Of a stretch of DNA of 61,823 bases, positions 1 to 9,009 are shown one piece after another (positions within the stretch are counted from its first letter, which is position 1; each line of letters opens with the position of its first letter). The stretch comes from Anaerolineales bacterium (GTDB lineage Bacteria; Chloroflexota; Anaerolineae; Anaerolineales; DRMV01). The stretch covers positions 1 to 61,823 of the forward strand of contig JALWJZ010000023.1 in assembly GCA_026996855.1 (NCBI GenBank). The letters are read 5' to 3'. The translations under genes were made by a program, and so were the position numbers. The notes under the pieces are model-generated. The model ran no database searches, had not been told where the DNA came from, and saw nothing but the letters and a program-made list of their open reading frames with translations.

Positions 1-1104
1 GCTCCCGCCACGCTGGAAGAGCTCTTCGAACCCTTCTGGTTCACCTGGGAACTCATCCACAAGAAATACGTAGAACAACCGGTCAACGACGTGGAACTGG
101 TTCGGGGGGCCATCCGGGGTATGATCGAGGCCCTGGGCGATCCCCATTCGGGTTACATGGACCCGCAGGAATTCAAGGATGCCCAGGCCCCTCTGGAAGG
201 CGAGTACGAAGGCATCGGCGCGTGGGTGGACGTCACCGGTGAGTATTTGACCATCATCGCGCCCATTCCCGGTTCCCCCGCGGCCAGGGCCGGGCTGAAA
301 CCGGGCGACCAAATCGTCGGCGTGGACGGTGAAGACGTGACCGGCGTGCCGCCGGAACTGGTGCGGCGCCGCGTTCTGGGCCCGGCCGGGTCCAAGGTAC
401 GGCTCACCATCCGCCGGGTGGAAGACGGCCAGGTCAAGGAATTCGAGGTGGTCATCCAACGGGCGCGCATCCAGATACCCAGCGTGGAATACCACCTGGT
501 GGAAGAGGACGTGGGCTACATCCGTCTCATGATGTTCGGCGAAAAGACCAGTGAAGACCTGGCAAAGGCCATCAAAGACCTGAAATCCCAGGGGGCAACC
601 CGCTTCATCCTGGACCTGCGCAACAACGGCGGCGGCTACCTGGTCACCGCGGTGGAAGTGGCTTCCCAATTCCTGCCCGAAGGCGAGGTGGTGCTGTACG
701 AAAAGTTCGGGGACGGCAGCGTCGAGACGTGGAAGACAGAAGGTGGCGGCCTGCTTCTGGAAGAACCCCTGGTGGTGCTGGTGAACGAGGGTTCGGCTTC
801 GGCCTCGGAGGTGGTGGCCGGTGCTTTGCAGGACCACCAACGCGCGCCTCTGGTGGGCGAGGTCACCTATGGGAAAGGCTCGGTTCAGCAGTGGATTCCC
901 CTGCCCAGGGACGGCGGCGCGGTGCGCATTACCGTGGCCTACTGGTTGACGCCCAAAAAACGCCTCATCCACAAGCAGGGTTTGGAGCCGGACTATCTGG
1001 TTCCCCTGGACGAAGACACCATTGACTGGGTGCAGTACGAACCCGACCCGACCAAGGACCCTCAACTGGCCAAAGCCCTGGAAATCCTGAACGGGACGAA
1101 ATGA
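1..1104 (+). CDS. S41-family C-terminal processing peptidase (5' partial)
   Basis: The reading frame is open from the first base, so the start lies upstream of the window. The visible 367 codons hold a PDZ domain (about residues 65-150, with the carboxylate-binding region GEYEGIGAWV just before and GSPAARAGLKPGDQI inside it) followed by the S41 peptidase core. The catalytic serine lies in GSASASE (residues 264-270) and the general-base lysine in TYGKGSVQ (about residue 292), both in canonical spacing. Enzymes of this family (CtpA/CtpB/Prc) act outside the membrane, cutting proteins from exposed C-termini; the N-terminal signal or anchor expected for this protein is not in the window. It ends four bases before a perfect palindrome that may act as its terminator. 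Confidence 0.93.
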   Translation, partial: APATLEELFEPFWFTWELIHKKYVEQPVNDVELVRGAIRGMIEALGDPHSGYMDPQEFKDAQAPLEGEYEGIGAWVDVTGEYLTIIAPIPGSPAARAGLKPGDQIVGVDGEDVTGVPPELVRRRVLGPAGSKVRLTIRRVEDGQVKEFEVVIQRARIQIPSVEYHLVEEDVGYIRLMMFGEKTSEDLAKAIKDLKSQGATRFILDLRNNGGGYLVTAVEVASQFLPEGEVVLYEKFGDGSVETWKTEGGGLLLEEPLVVLVNEGSASASEVVAGALQDHQRAPLVGEVTYGKGSVQQWIPLPRDGGAVRITVAYWLTPKKRLIHKQGLEPDYLVPLDEDTIDWVQYEPDPTKDPQLAKALEILNGTK

Positions 1105-1107
1105 CGC

Positions 1108-1139
1108 GGTGTCGGAGGGTCGCGCGACCCTCCGACACC
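1108..1139. terminator. 32-bp perfect palindrome after the protease gene
   Basis: Two 16-base arms (1108-1123 and 1124-1139) are exact reverse complements with no spacer, reading GGTGTCGGAGGGTCGC and its complement. It begins 4 bp after the stop of the S41 peptidase. No T-run follows on the plus strand, so it may be a hairpin that protects the mRNA end or a dispersed palindromic repeat and not a classical intrinsic terminator. Confidence 0.55.
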
Positions 1140-1172
1140 ACCAGGACCGGCTCTTCCAACGGGGTGCCTCTC

Positions 1173-1181
1173 TGGTACAAT
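1173..1181 (+). promoter_or_regulatory. extended -10 promoter upstream of pth
   Basis: TGG-TACAAT forms a TG-extended -10 box about 180 bp before the preferred pth start. A -35 box is not convincing. The same TACAAT form precedes panC, the response regulator and accC elsewhere in this window, which supports it. Confidence 0.5.
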
Positions 1182-1364
1182 GCCCCCGTGGATGACCCTG
1201 TCCACACGCACGCATGGACGCATCCGGACCCGTCGAAACAACCCGGATTTCGAACTTCGGAAACGCCCGTCATGAAAGGCAAAGACTTCGAGGAATTGAT
1301 GCAATGGATTCGCTGGCTTCAACGTTTAGGGGGCCTGACCTTTGCCGAAGACGAGGATGAGGCC

Positions 1365-1952
1365 ATGCCCTTGCGCGGCAAAAAACTCATCGTGGGACTG
1401 GGCAACCCCGGCCCCGAATACGCCAATACCCGGCACAACATCGGTTTCCGTGTGGTGGACATGCTGGCCCGCCGCTGGGGTGGACGCTTTCGCCCCCTGG
1501 AAAACGCGCTGGTCAGCAGCGTTTCCATCCACGGTGTGCCCGTGGTGCTGGCCAAACCCCAAACCTTCATGAACCTTTCGGGCAAGGCCGTGGCGCCTCT
1601 GGTGCGACGCCTGGGCCTTCCCCTGGAAGACGTGCTGGTGGTTTACGACGACATGGACCTGCCCTTCGGCACCCTGCGTCTGCGGGCCAAAGGCGGCCAC
1701 GCCGGGCACAAGGGCATGCGCTCCATCCTGGAGGCCCTGGGCACCCAGGCGGTGCCGCGGCTGCGCTTCGGCATCGGGCGCCCGCCGGGCAACATGGACC
1801 CCGCGGATTTCGTCCTGGACCCCTTCTCCCCGGAAGAGGGCCAGATGCTGCCCCAACTCCTGCAACGGGCCGTTCAGGCCGTGGAACTCTGGGTACAAGA
1901 GGGTTTTCCCAAAGCCGCCCAGTGGTTGCACACCACGGTTCAGGAGACATAA
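1365..1952 (+). CDS. pth: peptidyl-tRNA hydrolase
   Basis: Pth frees tRNA from peptidyl-tRNAs dropped during translation, an essential cytoplasmic recycling step. The start at 1365 gives 195 residues, the usual length, opening with KKLIVGLGNPGPEYANTRHN, which contains the family asparagine and catalytic histidine of the NxRHN motif. FMNLSGKAV and YDDMDLPFG (the conserved aspartate) follow, then GGHAGHKGMRSI. A GAGG sequence sits close before the start. The frame is open further upstream: ATG 1272 would add 31 residues with an acidic end, but no ribosome binding site precedes it, so the shorter form is preferred. The gene lies between the protease and the exoribonuclease on the same strand. 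Confidence 0.93.
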   Translation: MPLRGKKLIVGLGNPGPEYANTRHNIGFRVVDMLARRWGGRFRPLENALVSSVSIHGVPVVLAKPQTFMNLSGKAVAPLVRRLGLPLEDVLVVYDDMDLPFGTLRLRAKGGHAGHKGMRSILEALGTQAVPRLRFGIGRPPGNMDPADFVLDPFSPEEGQMLPQLLQRAVQAVELWVQEGFPKAAQWLHTTVQET

Positions 1953-1988
1953 CGGGGCTTTCACCGCCCGTTTGCTGGAAAATCGCCC

Positions 1989-3860
1989 ATGCCCTCACCC
2001 TCACGCGCTTCGTCTTCCACCACCCTTGCACCGGGCGCTCTGGTGCTGTACCGCGGGCGCCCGGCCCGGGTGGAACAGGCCCGGGGCAAAATCCTTCTTC
2101 GCCTCCCCGGTGGCGAAGAGCGCCGCGTGCGGGCCAAGGACGTCCAGGTGTTGCATCCCGGCCCGGTGGAACACCTGGACCGGCTGGCCCAAATCGCCCC
2201 CGCCGACCTGCAAGAAGCCTGGGAAATCCTGCAAGGCGAACCGCCCCTGAGCCTGGCCGATTTGTCCGAGTTCGTTCTAGGAACCTACACCCCGGAAACG
2301 GCCTGGGCCGTGTGGCAGGGTGCCCTGCAGAGCGGATACTTCGAGGGTACACCGGAAGCCCTCCAGGCCCGTTCCCCAGAAGCATGGCAAAAATGGAAAG
2401 CCCGCGAGGAAGAAAAGGCCCGGCGAGAACGCCAATGGGCCGACTTCCTCCGCCGTGCCCGGGAAGACCGGGTGGACCCCGAACGGGACCGGGCCTTTTT
2501 GCAAGACGTCATCGCGCTGGCCCTGGAGCGCAGTCCGCGAAGCCGGGTGCTCCAGGCCCTGGGCATGAAGCAAACGCCCGAGCAGGCCCACGAGGTGCTG
2601 CTGCGGTGGCGCGTGTGGACGCCTCGTTACAACCCCTACCCACGGCGCCTGGGCCTGCCCTTGAAAGCCCCGGACCTTCCCTTCCCGCCCCTGCCCCAGG
2701 AAGACCGGGAGGACCTCACCCATCTCCCCGCCTTTGCCATCGACGACGAAGGCAGCCAGGACCCGGACGACGCGCTGAGTTGGGACGGGGAACGCCTTTG
2801 GGTGCACGTGGCCGACGTGGCCGCATGCGTCCCGCCGGATTCGCCCCTGGACCTGGAGGCCCGTCAGCGGGGTAGCAGCATCTACCTGCCCGAAGGCGTG
2901 GTGCCCATGCTGCCCGAAGCCGCGCGCGAACGCCTGGCCCTGGGCCTGCAAGACCCTTCCCCCGCTCTTTCCATCGGCATCCGCTTGAGGGAAGACGGCT
3001 CCATCGAGGAGGTGCGCATCGTACCCTCCTGGGTGCGGGTAACCCGCTGGAGTTACGAAGAAGCGGAAACCCGCATGGAGGCCGAAGCGACCTTGCGGGT
3101 GCTGGAACGGCTCTTGCAGGCGTTCGCCCGCCGACGCCGGGAAGCCGGTGCCGTGGACCTGGCCCTACCCGAGGTCAAAGTGGTAGTGGAGGAAGACGGG
3201 CGCATCGCCCTGAAGCCCCTGGCCCGCCTGCGCAGCCGCAACCTGGTGCAGGAAGCCATGCTCCTGGCCGGGGCCGCGGTGGCCCAATGGGCCGAAGCGC
3301 GCGGGATCCCCCTGCCTTACACGGTGCAGGCACCTCCGCGGGAGCCTCCTGAACCCCTGCCACCGGGCCTGGCGGGCATGTACGCCTTGCGTCGCACCCT
3401 CTCGCCCAGCGAATACAAAGCCCACCCCGAACCGCATCACGGCATGGGACTGCGGGCCTACGTGCAGGCCACCAGTCCGCTGCGGCGCTATCTGGACCTG
3501 GTGGTCCATCAGCAAATTCGGGCTCATTTGCAAGGAAAACCCTTGCTGGACGAAGAGGCCCTGTTGGAACGGGTGGGCATGGCCGAAGCCGCGCGGCGCA
3601 CCGTCCGCCTGGCGGAACGCCTCTCTCGCCGGCACTGGATTGGCGTTTACCTGCTAGAACAGGAGCCCCACTGGCAGGGGGAAGGCGTGGTGGTGAAAAC
3701 CGAAAAAGGACGGGTTACCGTATTGGTTCCCGCCCTGGCCGTAGAAGAACAGGTGACCCCACCCCACCCGGTGGAATGGAACCAGGTGCTGCGCCTGGAA
3801 GTGCGCGGAGTAGACCTGCCCCGTCGGCGCATCCACTTTGGCGTCCTCGGGACCTCATAA
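1989..3860 (+). CDS. RNB-domain exoribonuclease (RNase II family)
   Basis: A 623-residue 3'-5' exoribonuclease of the RNase II/R type. The N-terminal ~60 residues form a small beta-rich, OB-like region (PGALVLYRGRPARVEQ), followed by a helical segment. The catalytic RNB domain begins at FAIDDEGSQDPDDALSWDG, which carries the aspartates that bind the two magnesium ions. The late RNB signature TSPLRRYLDLVVHQQI is intact. The C-terminal ~60 residues are a weak S1-like barrel. It is shorter than E. coli RNase R, so RNase II-like activity on unstructured RNA is the likelier guess. It starts 36 bp after pth and probably shares its transcript. Confidence 0.9.
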   Translation: MPSPSRASSSTTLAPGALVLYRGRPARVEQARGKILLRLPGGEERRVRAKDVQVLHPGPVEHLDRLAQIAPADLQEAWEILQGEPPLSLADLSEFVLGTYTPETAWAVWQGALQSGYFEGTPEALQARSPEAWQKWKAREEEKARRERQWADFLRRAREDRVDPERDRAFLQDVIALALERSPRSRVLQALGMKQTPEQAHEVLLRWRVWTPRYNPYPRRLGLPLKAPDLPFPPLPQEDREDLTHLPAFAIDDEGSQDPDDALSWDGERLWVHVADVAACVPPDSPLDLEARQRGSSIYLPEGVVPMLPEAARERLALGLQDPSPALSIGIRLREDGSIEEVRIVPSWVRVTRWSYEEAETRMEAEATLRVLERLLQAFARRRREAGAVDLALPEVKVVVEEDGRIALKPLARLRSRNLVQEAMLLAGAAVAQWAEARGIPLPYTVQAPPREPPEPLPPGLAGMYALRRTLSPSEYKAHPEPHHGMGLRAYVQATSPLRRYLDLVVHQQIRAHLQGKPLLDEEALLERVGMAEAARRTVRLAERLSRRHWIGVYLLEQEPHWQGEGVVVKTEKGRVTVLVPALAVEEQVTPPHPVEWNQVLRLEVRGVDLPRRRIHFGVLGTS

Positions 3861-3903
3861 GCCAACGGGTAAACCTTTTGCTAAAACCACGCGTGGTGCC
3901 GTC

Positions 3904-5160
3904 ATGAAACGCCTTGCTCGCCTCTCGAAACGCTTCCCCCGGCTGGTCTTGCATCGCCGCATCTGGGCCCCCTGGGCCGCGTTGCTCGTGCTCGTAGCCG
4001 GCCTGGCCCTGCTGGTGGCCTTCAACCACTGGCTGGCCCTGAGCCACACCCGACCCTGGACCTTCGGCCTGGCCTGGGGCGGTCTGCGGGCCTGGCTGTT
4101 CCACGGGGCCAGCCCATACGACCTGACCGCCATTCGCCGCGAGCTCACCCCCTGGCTGACAGGAACCCCACCGCCCTGGGCGTTGCCCACACCCTTGATT
4201 TCCGCCTGGTGGTACTTTCCCCTGGCCCTCATCCCCAGCGGCCCCCTGGCCTATGCCTTGTGGCTCACCGGGCAGCAAATCCTCCTCCTGCTCTGGGCCG
4301 GGGCCATGGTGCGCATGCTGGCCCATCGTTCCTGGGCCTGGGCACTGCTGCTGGGGTTGAGTTTCCTATGGCCGGCCACCTGGGAAGCCTGGCGCACTGG
4401 AAGCCCCCTCTTCCTGGCTACAGTGCTTCTGGGCCTGGCCTGGACCGCGTTCATGCAAGAGCGGGACGCCGCGGCCGGCTTCCTCTTCCTTGGCGTGACC
4501 CTGGACTGGCCCACCCTGGCCCTGCCTTTGGTGGCCTGGGGCATGTGGGCCCTGGGCCGTGGACGGCGGGACGGCCCCCTGACCTGGGGCATGGTCTTCG
4601 TGGCCGTGGGCGTGGTGGCCCAGTGGCTGCAACCCCGGTGGTGGGTGGAATACCTGCTGGCCCTGCGGCAATGGGGCGGCGCCAGCCTCACGGGCCTCCC
4701 CGCGCTGGCCCTGGCCATCCCCCGCATCTTCCCTGGCCTGGGCCTGCGGGTAGGTCTGACCCTCAGCCTGGTGCTCTTCTTATGGATGCTGGTGCACTGG
4801 GGCCGCGCCTGGGTAGGCTCCCCCTGGACGGCCTACTGGACCTGGTTTTGGACCCTGACCGCGAGCGCGGGGCTGGCCCTGCGCACCGGTCCCGACCTGG
4901 CCGTGCTCCTCCTGCCGGGTCTTTTCCTCGCCCTGACCGCCTGGTGGCACCGATGGCGTTACGGACGCTACGCGGGCCTGGGTCTGGTACTGCTAATGTG
5001 GAGCGGCGGTTGGGGACTGTACCAAAGCACAACCCCTGAAACCTTCACCGCCCTCGCCATGTTGGCGGGACTGCCCCTCACCCTCTTGCTGTTGGCCTCG
5101 GTCCGATGGTGGTTCGTACGGCCGGAACCCTGGTGGACGGTGGAAGTGGAATGGTCCTGA
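3904..5160 (+). CDS. polytopic membrane protein, GT87/DUF2029-like
   Basis: A 418-residue protein with about ten hydrophobic helices, many tryptophans, and a first extracytoplasmic loop containing SPYDLTAIRRELTPWL. That loop matches the style of family 87 (DUF2029) polyprenol-phosphate mannosyltransferases, where an acidic residue in this loop is catalytic. I recognise the fold type, not a specific substrate. ATG 3904 lies after the stop of the exoribonuclease. An upstream in-frame ATG at 3838 would overlap that gene and add 22 polar residues, so it is not preferred. The end overlaps the LysE-type exporter start by 10 bp, implying translational coupling. Confidence 0.6.
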   Translation: MKRLARLSKRFPRLVLHRRIWAPWAALLVLVAGLALLVAFNHWLALSHTRPWTFGLAWGGLRAWLFHGASPYDLTAIRRELTPWLTGTPPPWALPTPLISAWWYFPLALIPSGPLAYALWLTGQQILLLLWAGAMVRMLAHRSWAWALLLGLSFLWPATWEAWRTGSPLFLATVLLGLAWTAFMQERDAAAGFLFLGVTLDWPTLALPLVAWGMWALGRGRRDGPLTWGMVFVAVGVVAQWLQPRWWVEYLLALRQWGGASLTGLPALALAIPRIFPGLGLRVGLTLSLVLFLWMLVHWGRAWVGSPWTAYWTWFWTLTASAGLALRTGPDLAVLLLPGLFLALTAWWHRWRYGRYAGLGLVLLMWSGGWGLYQSTTPETFTALAMLAGLPLTLLLLASVRWWFVRPEPWWTVEVEWS

Positions 5161-5753
5161 CCTACTTGCTTCAAGCCGCGGCCCTGGGGGTTTCCGCGGC
5201 TTTGCTCCCCGGCGCGCTTCAGGCCTTCTTCCTGGCGCAAACCCTGCGCCTGGGTTGGAAACGCAGCCTTCCCCTGGCTCTGACCCCCTTGCTGAGCGAT
5301 GGGCCGTTGGTGGCCGCCACCCTCTTGCTCCTGCCCCGCCTTCCCCCGACTTGGTGGCGGGGGCTGGAAATCCTCGGGGGGTGCTATCTCCTCTACCTGG
5401 CCCTTTCGCTCTTCCGCCAGCCCGTATCCGAGCAGACCACCACCTCCCAGGGCCGGATACGCACCCTGTTCCAGGCCGTCACCATCAACTGGCTCAATCC
5501 CAACCCCTACATCTTCTGGGCCACGGTGCTGGGGCCCCTGGTGCTCCAGGGCTGGCAAAAGCAACCCGGGCTGGGCCTGGCCTTCATTGGGGTTTTCTAC
5601 GCGGTCATGGTGGGGGGAAACGTATCCCTCATCTGGCTGTTCGGACGCCTGGGAGGCCTTCCAGCGGCCTGGCGGCGGCGCACCCTACGGTTGGTGGCCC
5701 TGCTCATGGCCCTCTTTGGCGTGCGCTTCCTTTTGGCCCCCTTCCTGCCCTGA
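5151..5753 (+). CDS. LysE/RhtB-family amino-acid exporter
   Basis: A 200-residue membrane protein with about six helices. The opening LPGALQAFFLAQTLRLGWKR and the later INWLNPNPYIFWATVLGP correspond to the two conserved blocks of LysE/RhtB exporters, which expel amino acids or small metabolites by proton exchange. ATG 5151 overlaps the last codons of the preceding gene, and a GGTGGAAGTGG stretch lies just before it. An in-frame ATG at 5106 would add a poorly hydrophobic leader inside the neighbouring gene and is rejected. The substrate cannot be read from the sequence. Confidence 0.8.
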   Translation: MVLTYLLQAAALGVSAALLPGALQAFFLAQTLRLGWKRSLPLALTPLLSDGPLVAATLLLLPRLPPTWWRGLEILGGCYLLYLALSLFRQPVSEQTTTSQGRIRTLFQAVTINWLNPNPYIFWATVLGPLVLQGWQKQPGLGLAFIGVFYAVMVGGNVSLIWLFGRLGGLPAAWRRRTLRLVALLMALFGVRFLLAPFLP

Positions 5754-5847
5754 GCAGAACGGGCATGACGCCCCCGAAAATCCAACGGGCTTCGCCTCCA
5801 GACGCCCTACCCAATGGCTGGCGTTTTGCATGTTCTCATAAATGCTC

Positions 5848-5925
5848 ACACAGAGCCACGGAGAACGCGGAGTATTTGCTGGAGAAGGCCAAAAATTTTC
5901 TCCGTGTTCTCCGTGCCTCCGTGAG
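5848..5925. repeat. imperfect palindromic intergenic element
   Basis: CACGGAGAACGCGGAG (5857-5872) is nearly the reverse complement of CTCCGTGTTCTCCGTG (5900-5915; one mismatch), extended outward by CACAGAGC and CCTCCGTG. Elements of this CTCCGTG type are dispersed in many environmental bacterial genomes; only one copy is in the window. It occupies most of the 287-bp gap between converging genes. ACCCAACGG (5973) and CCGTTGGGT (6022) form a further inverted pair in the same gap. Confidence 0.6.
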
Positions 5926-6039
5926 AAAATGCCATGGCTTTTGCCGCTTTTGTCGGATTTTGAAAAACGCGTGACCCAACGGGCCACGTGTTGCAAGGGT
6001 CCAAACCAATCACCTTCTTGTCCGTTGGGTAAAGGGGCA

Positions 6040-7650
6040 TTAGCGCTTTTCCTGATAGCGCAAATAGGGCAACTCCGTGTATTCTCGCACCCGACCCGGC
6101 CCCAGGCTCAACACCTTGGTGCTATACGAAACCCCCGGTTCCTCTCGCAAGCCCACCAGGTACAGCATGATGAGATCCAGCGTCTCCGCATTCACCAGGC
6201 GACCTTCGAAAGCCCGGGCCAGAGGGGCCAAATCCTCCTCGTAGGTGGACCAAAACACCAGGGGAATACGATACTCGTCCTGGAACACATTGGAAAGGGC
6301 GTGAAAGGCCCGATTCTCTTCCACGTATTCGCCATGGTCGGAGAGGTACACAAAAAGCATCGGCTCTCCTTCCGAACGGAAGCGGTGGAAAATCATCTCC
6401 AACACCTGGTCGGTATAGTGGATACTGTTGATGTAGTGCTCCATCAGGTTCTTGGGCTGGGGAATCAGCGCTTTTTCCGGTGGGTAACGGTCCTGAACCA
6501 CGAAATGAGAACCCAACAAGTGGAACACGAACACCTGTTTCCGGCCCGGCACCACGTCCTCCGGGCGAAGGAGTTCCTTCACCAAAATCTCGTCGGGCGG
6601 ACCAAACCCCTCCACATCCAATTCCTCTACCACAAAGCGCACCACGTCGGCCTCCGAAGCGATGGAAGAGACCGAAGACGTGTACGGGCTGTAGCGCAAC
6701 TGATTGGAAAGCCAGAACACTTGGTAACCGCACTTGCGCAAGTAAGAAAGGAAACTGGGCTCGGTGTAGAACGGCTCGTAGTTCAACACCGTGGCCGGAG
6801 TCATGATCACAGGCACCGAGGTCATGGTCTGGTTGACCGGCGAAATGGCCCGGGCCACCACCTTCCCTTCCAGAGCATCCAAGAAAGGCGTGGTGGGCAT
6901 GGGGAAGCCATACAGGCTCATAAATTCCCGATTGGCCGTTTCCCCCAACACGAAGACGATTTTCTCGTAACGGTCGTTGCAGGTCTGCGGGGGCATGGCC
7001 GCGACCTTTTCCTTGACGACGCGCTTGCGTTCCAGGATGCGATGCACCCGCCGATACACTTCATACGTGGTGGTGGCAAGGTGCACCGCGGGGTAGCGGT
7101 AGAACCCCTCGTGCCGGTACAGGGCCGCGACCATGCCCACCAGGACCAAAAGGGTCACCGCGCTCCGTGCCCAAAAGGGCCAGCGGGGCCAGGGCCGACG
7201 ATGCCGCCAGGCCCAGGCATACAGACCGGCCAGGGCCAAACCCAAAGCCAGGTAGCCCATGAGGAACCAGGCGAACTTGGACCGCAACACGAAGGTGCGG
7301 AAAAAGGCCGCGGTTTCCCCAGGCGAGGAATCCAACGCGGTTTCCACCCGGATGGAGAGGTCGCCGATGCGCCAAAAATGGGCCGTGTGCGCGTACGCGG
7401 CGTCGAGCAACCCCACCAGCAACAAAAGGGGGAGGAAGAAAAGGGGATGCCACCAACCCAGCACGACCAACATCAGGGTGAAGGCCGCGGCCCCCCACAA
7501 CATCACCCCTTCGTAGGTGTGACCTTCCCACAGAAGGCCGAAGACGATGGGGAAAAAGGGCACCCACAAGGAAGCCAAAACCAGCCAGACCCAGGGCCAA
7601 CGCCGCAAAACGTCCACCCGAAACCGATCGCCGAACTTCTCGCCTCGCAT
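6040..7650 (-). CDS. phosphoethanolamine-transferase-like membrane sulfatase-fold enzyme
   Basis: A 536-residue protein with an N-terminal bundle of about five membrane helices (residues 15-180) and a C-terminal alkaline-phosphatase-superfamily domain. LGETANREFMSLYGFP (235-250) matches the EptA-type nucleophile motif, with Glu237 as metal ligand and Thr238 as the predicted nucleophile. HLLGSH (377-382) and SDHGEY (437-442) supply further ligands. EptA enzymes move phosphoethanolamine from phosphatidylethanolamine to lipid A or other glycans at the outer face of the inner membrane. ATG 7650 is chosen because GGAGGTG precedes it by four bases; a TTG six codons earlier has no such site. The acceptor here is unknown. 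It has its own promoter and stands alone. Confidence 0.8.
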   Translation of the reverse strand: MRGEKFGDRFRVDVLRRWPWVWLVLASLWVPFFPIVFGLLWEGHTYEGVMLWGAAAFTLMLVVLGWWHPLFFLPLLLLVGLLDAAYAHTAHFWRIGDLSIRVETALDSSPGETAAFFRTFVLRSKFAWFLMGYLALGLALAGLYAWAWRHRRPWPRWPFWARSAVTLLVLVGMVAALYRHEGFYRYPAVHLATTTYEVYRRVHRILERKRVVKEKVAAMPPQTCNDRYEKIVFVLGETANREFMSLYGFPMPTTPFLDALEGKVVARAISPVNQTMTSVPVIMTPATVLNYEPFYTEPSFLSYLRKCGYQVFWLSNQLRYSPYTSSVSSIASEADVVRFVVEELDVEGFGPPDEILVKELLRPEDVVPGRKQVFVFHLLGSHFVVQDRYPPEKALIPQPKNLMEHYINSIHYTDQVLEMIFHRFRSEGEPMLFVYLSDHGEYVEENRAFHALSNVFQDEYRIPLVFWSTYEEDLAPLARAFEGRLVNAETLDLIMLYLVGLREEPGVSYSTKVLSLGPGRVREYTELPYLRYQEKR

Positions 7651-7689
7651 AAACACCTCCACCACCAAACGAGCAGGCCGCTTTGGGGT

Positions 7690-7695
7690 ATTATA
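7690..7695 (-). promoter_or_regulatory. -10 box for the phosphoethanolamine-transferase-like gene
   Basis: Read on the minus strand this is a perfect TATAAT, 40 bp before the ATG at 7650. No clear -35 hexamer lies at the right distance. Confidence 0.55.
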
Positions 7696-7769
7696 CGGAG
7701 GCCTCCAGGCTTTGAAAGGGGCAACTCAACCATTGCCCGGCCTTCGACGGCCCAAATCTACCTGAACGC

Positions 7770-7810
7770 AAAAACCCAAGCGGGCGGCAATCCTTTGCTA
7801 CCGCCCGCTT
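7770..7810 (-). terminator. intrinsic terminator after the SH3b-like gene
   Basis: On the minus strand AAGCGGGCGG and CCGCCCGCTT form a 10-bp stem (7801-7810 with 7778-7787). It is followed by GGG and five T. It lies 40 bp after the stop of the gene ending at 7851. Confidence 0.8.
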
Positions 7811-7850
7811 GTTCCCACTCCAGGACCCGGCCGTCATTCAGCACCCGGTC

Positions 7851-8783
7851 TCAAGGCGCCACCACGATGAAGGGCGTGCGCTCGACGCAGGCATCGGTGA
7901 AGTCGTTCCCGGTGCAGGCCTTGGCCGTTACTTCCAGCGTCTTGCCCGAAAGGTCGCTGGCACCGGTGATGACCCACACCTCCGTGGTTTTGCCTGGGTC
8001 CAGTTTTTCCAATGCACCGCCACACCGAACGAATTGGTTCCGCTGAAAGGGGGGATTTTCATAGACGTCGCCCGAACCCCGCACTCGAACTTTGATGTAA
8101 ATGGATTCCAGGGCCTTCGGGCCACGATTGGTAACCGCAAACACCACCGCATGCTGGCCACCACACGTGGCCGTCTTCTTCACGCCGATGGAGAAGGCGC
8201 CCGGTGGCGGTGGCGGAGCCGTGGGTACGGGCAGGCCGGCCACGTCTCCCTGAACCTCCAACCAGCGTCCCCACACCCAGCACAGGGTGCCGTCTTCCAG
8301 GCGCAGCAACCAGTAGTCGGGGTCTGCGGTCTGGTTCCGGCCCACCACGGTCACCGAGGAACCTCGGGGAACCAGGCCCAGGGAGGGATAGTAAGGCGCC
8401 GGGCCGGATCGGCAGAACAAATTGCCCCGAGCATAGCCCGGCACACCCGGCATCTCCCCTGCTGGGACCACGGTGGGGGTGGGCGATACCGGCGTCGCCG
8501 TGGGCAACGACGCGGTGGGCGGAAGCGGCGTAGGCGCCGGCATGGTCGGCGCGGGCACGGCAGGGGCTCCTGGTGTGGGCTGAATCGGCACCGCCTGGGT
8601 CATGGCCTGCACAGTCTGCTCCAGGGCCACCTGGGTTTGAAGCAGACTCTGCGCGGCCGCGGTCAGGGCCGCCGCATCCGGCGATTCGCCGCCTTGAAAC
8701 GCAACGGTCAACGGACAGACACCGGCCAGCAAGAACAACCCGGCCAGCAACATCCCCATCACAGAAAACGAACGAAGTCGCAT
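7851..8783 (-). CDS. secreted SH3b-like protein with proline/threonine linker
   Basis: A 310-residue exported protein. Residues 1-28 form a signal peptide; a cysteine follows LLAGV, but the residue before it is valine, so a lipid anchor is doubtful. A Pro/Thr/Ala-rich linker (about 68-110) leads to an SH3b-like domain (GNLFCRSGPAPYYPSLGL, then VPRGSSVTVVGRN, then WVWGRWLEV). A second linker leads to a C-terminal beta domain of about 100 residues with four cysteines, including GVKKTATCGG and CTGNDFTDAC. SH3b domains often bind cell-wall or glycan ligands, so a cell-surface role is inferred. A GAGGAGGGG site precedes the ATG. Confidence 0.7.
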   Translation of the reverse strand: MRLRSFSVMGMLLAGLFLLAGVCPLTVAFQGGESPDAAALTAAAQSLLQTQVALEQTVQAMTQAVPIQPTPGAPAVPAPTMPAPTPLPPTASLPTATPVSPTPTVVPAGEMPGVPGYARGNLFCRSGPAPYYPSLGLVPRGSSVTVVGRNQTADPDYWLLRLEDGTLCWVWGRWLEVQGDVAGLPVPTAPPPPPGAFSIGVKKTATCGGQHAVVFAVTNRGPKALESIYIKVRVRGSGDVYENPPFQRNQFVRCGGALEKLDPGKTTEVWVITGASDLSGKTLEVTAKACTGNDFTDACVERTPFIVVAP

Positions 8784-9009
8784 ACGTTCCCCTCCTCAGG
8801 GGTGGGTAAATGCGGTTTTCCTCTCTTTTCATTTTACTCTCAAACGACTTGATGCGACGGACCAATACCCGGTGGGTTTCCCCAACCGAACCGGTTCCAA
8901 GGAGCCTCGCCCCTCCAGGAAAGACAAACGCCGGGGCCTTATGCCGCCCCGACGTCGGGCAAGGATGCCGGTTGTTGTCGCGCGGGTCTCTGGAAGACCC
9001 CTTGGGAGT

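Noticed and set aside
5842-8046. A long open frame (734 codons) on the plus strand
   Set aside because: It lies antisense to the phosphoethanolamine-transferase-like gene, is rich in His/Gln/Gly as shadows of high-GC genes are, has no domain and no ribosome binding site.
7851-8783. Lipoprotein assignment for the SH3b-like protein
   Set aside because: The residue before the candidate cysteine is valine (AGVC), outside the lipobox consensus.
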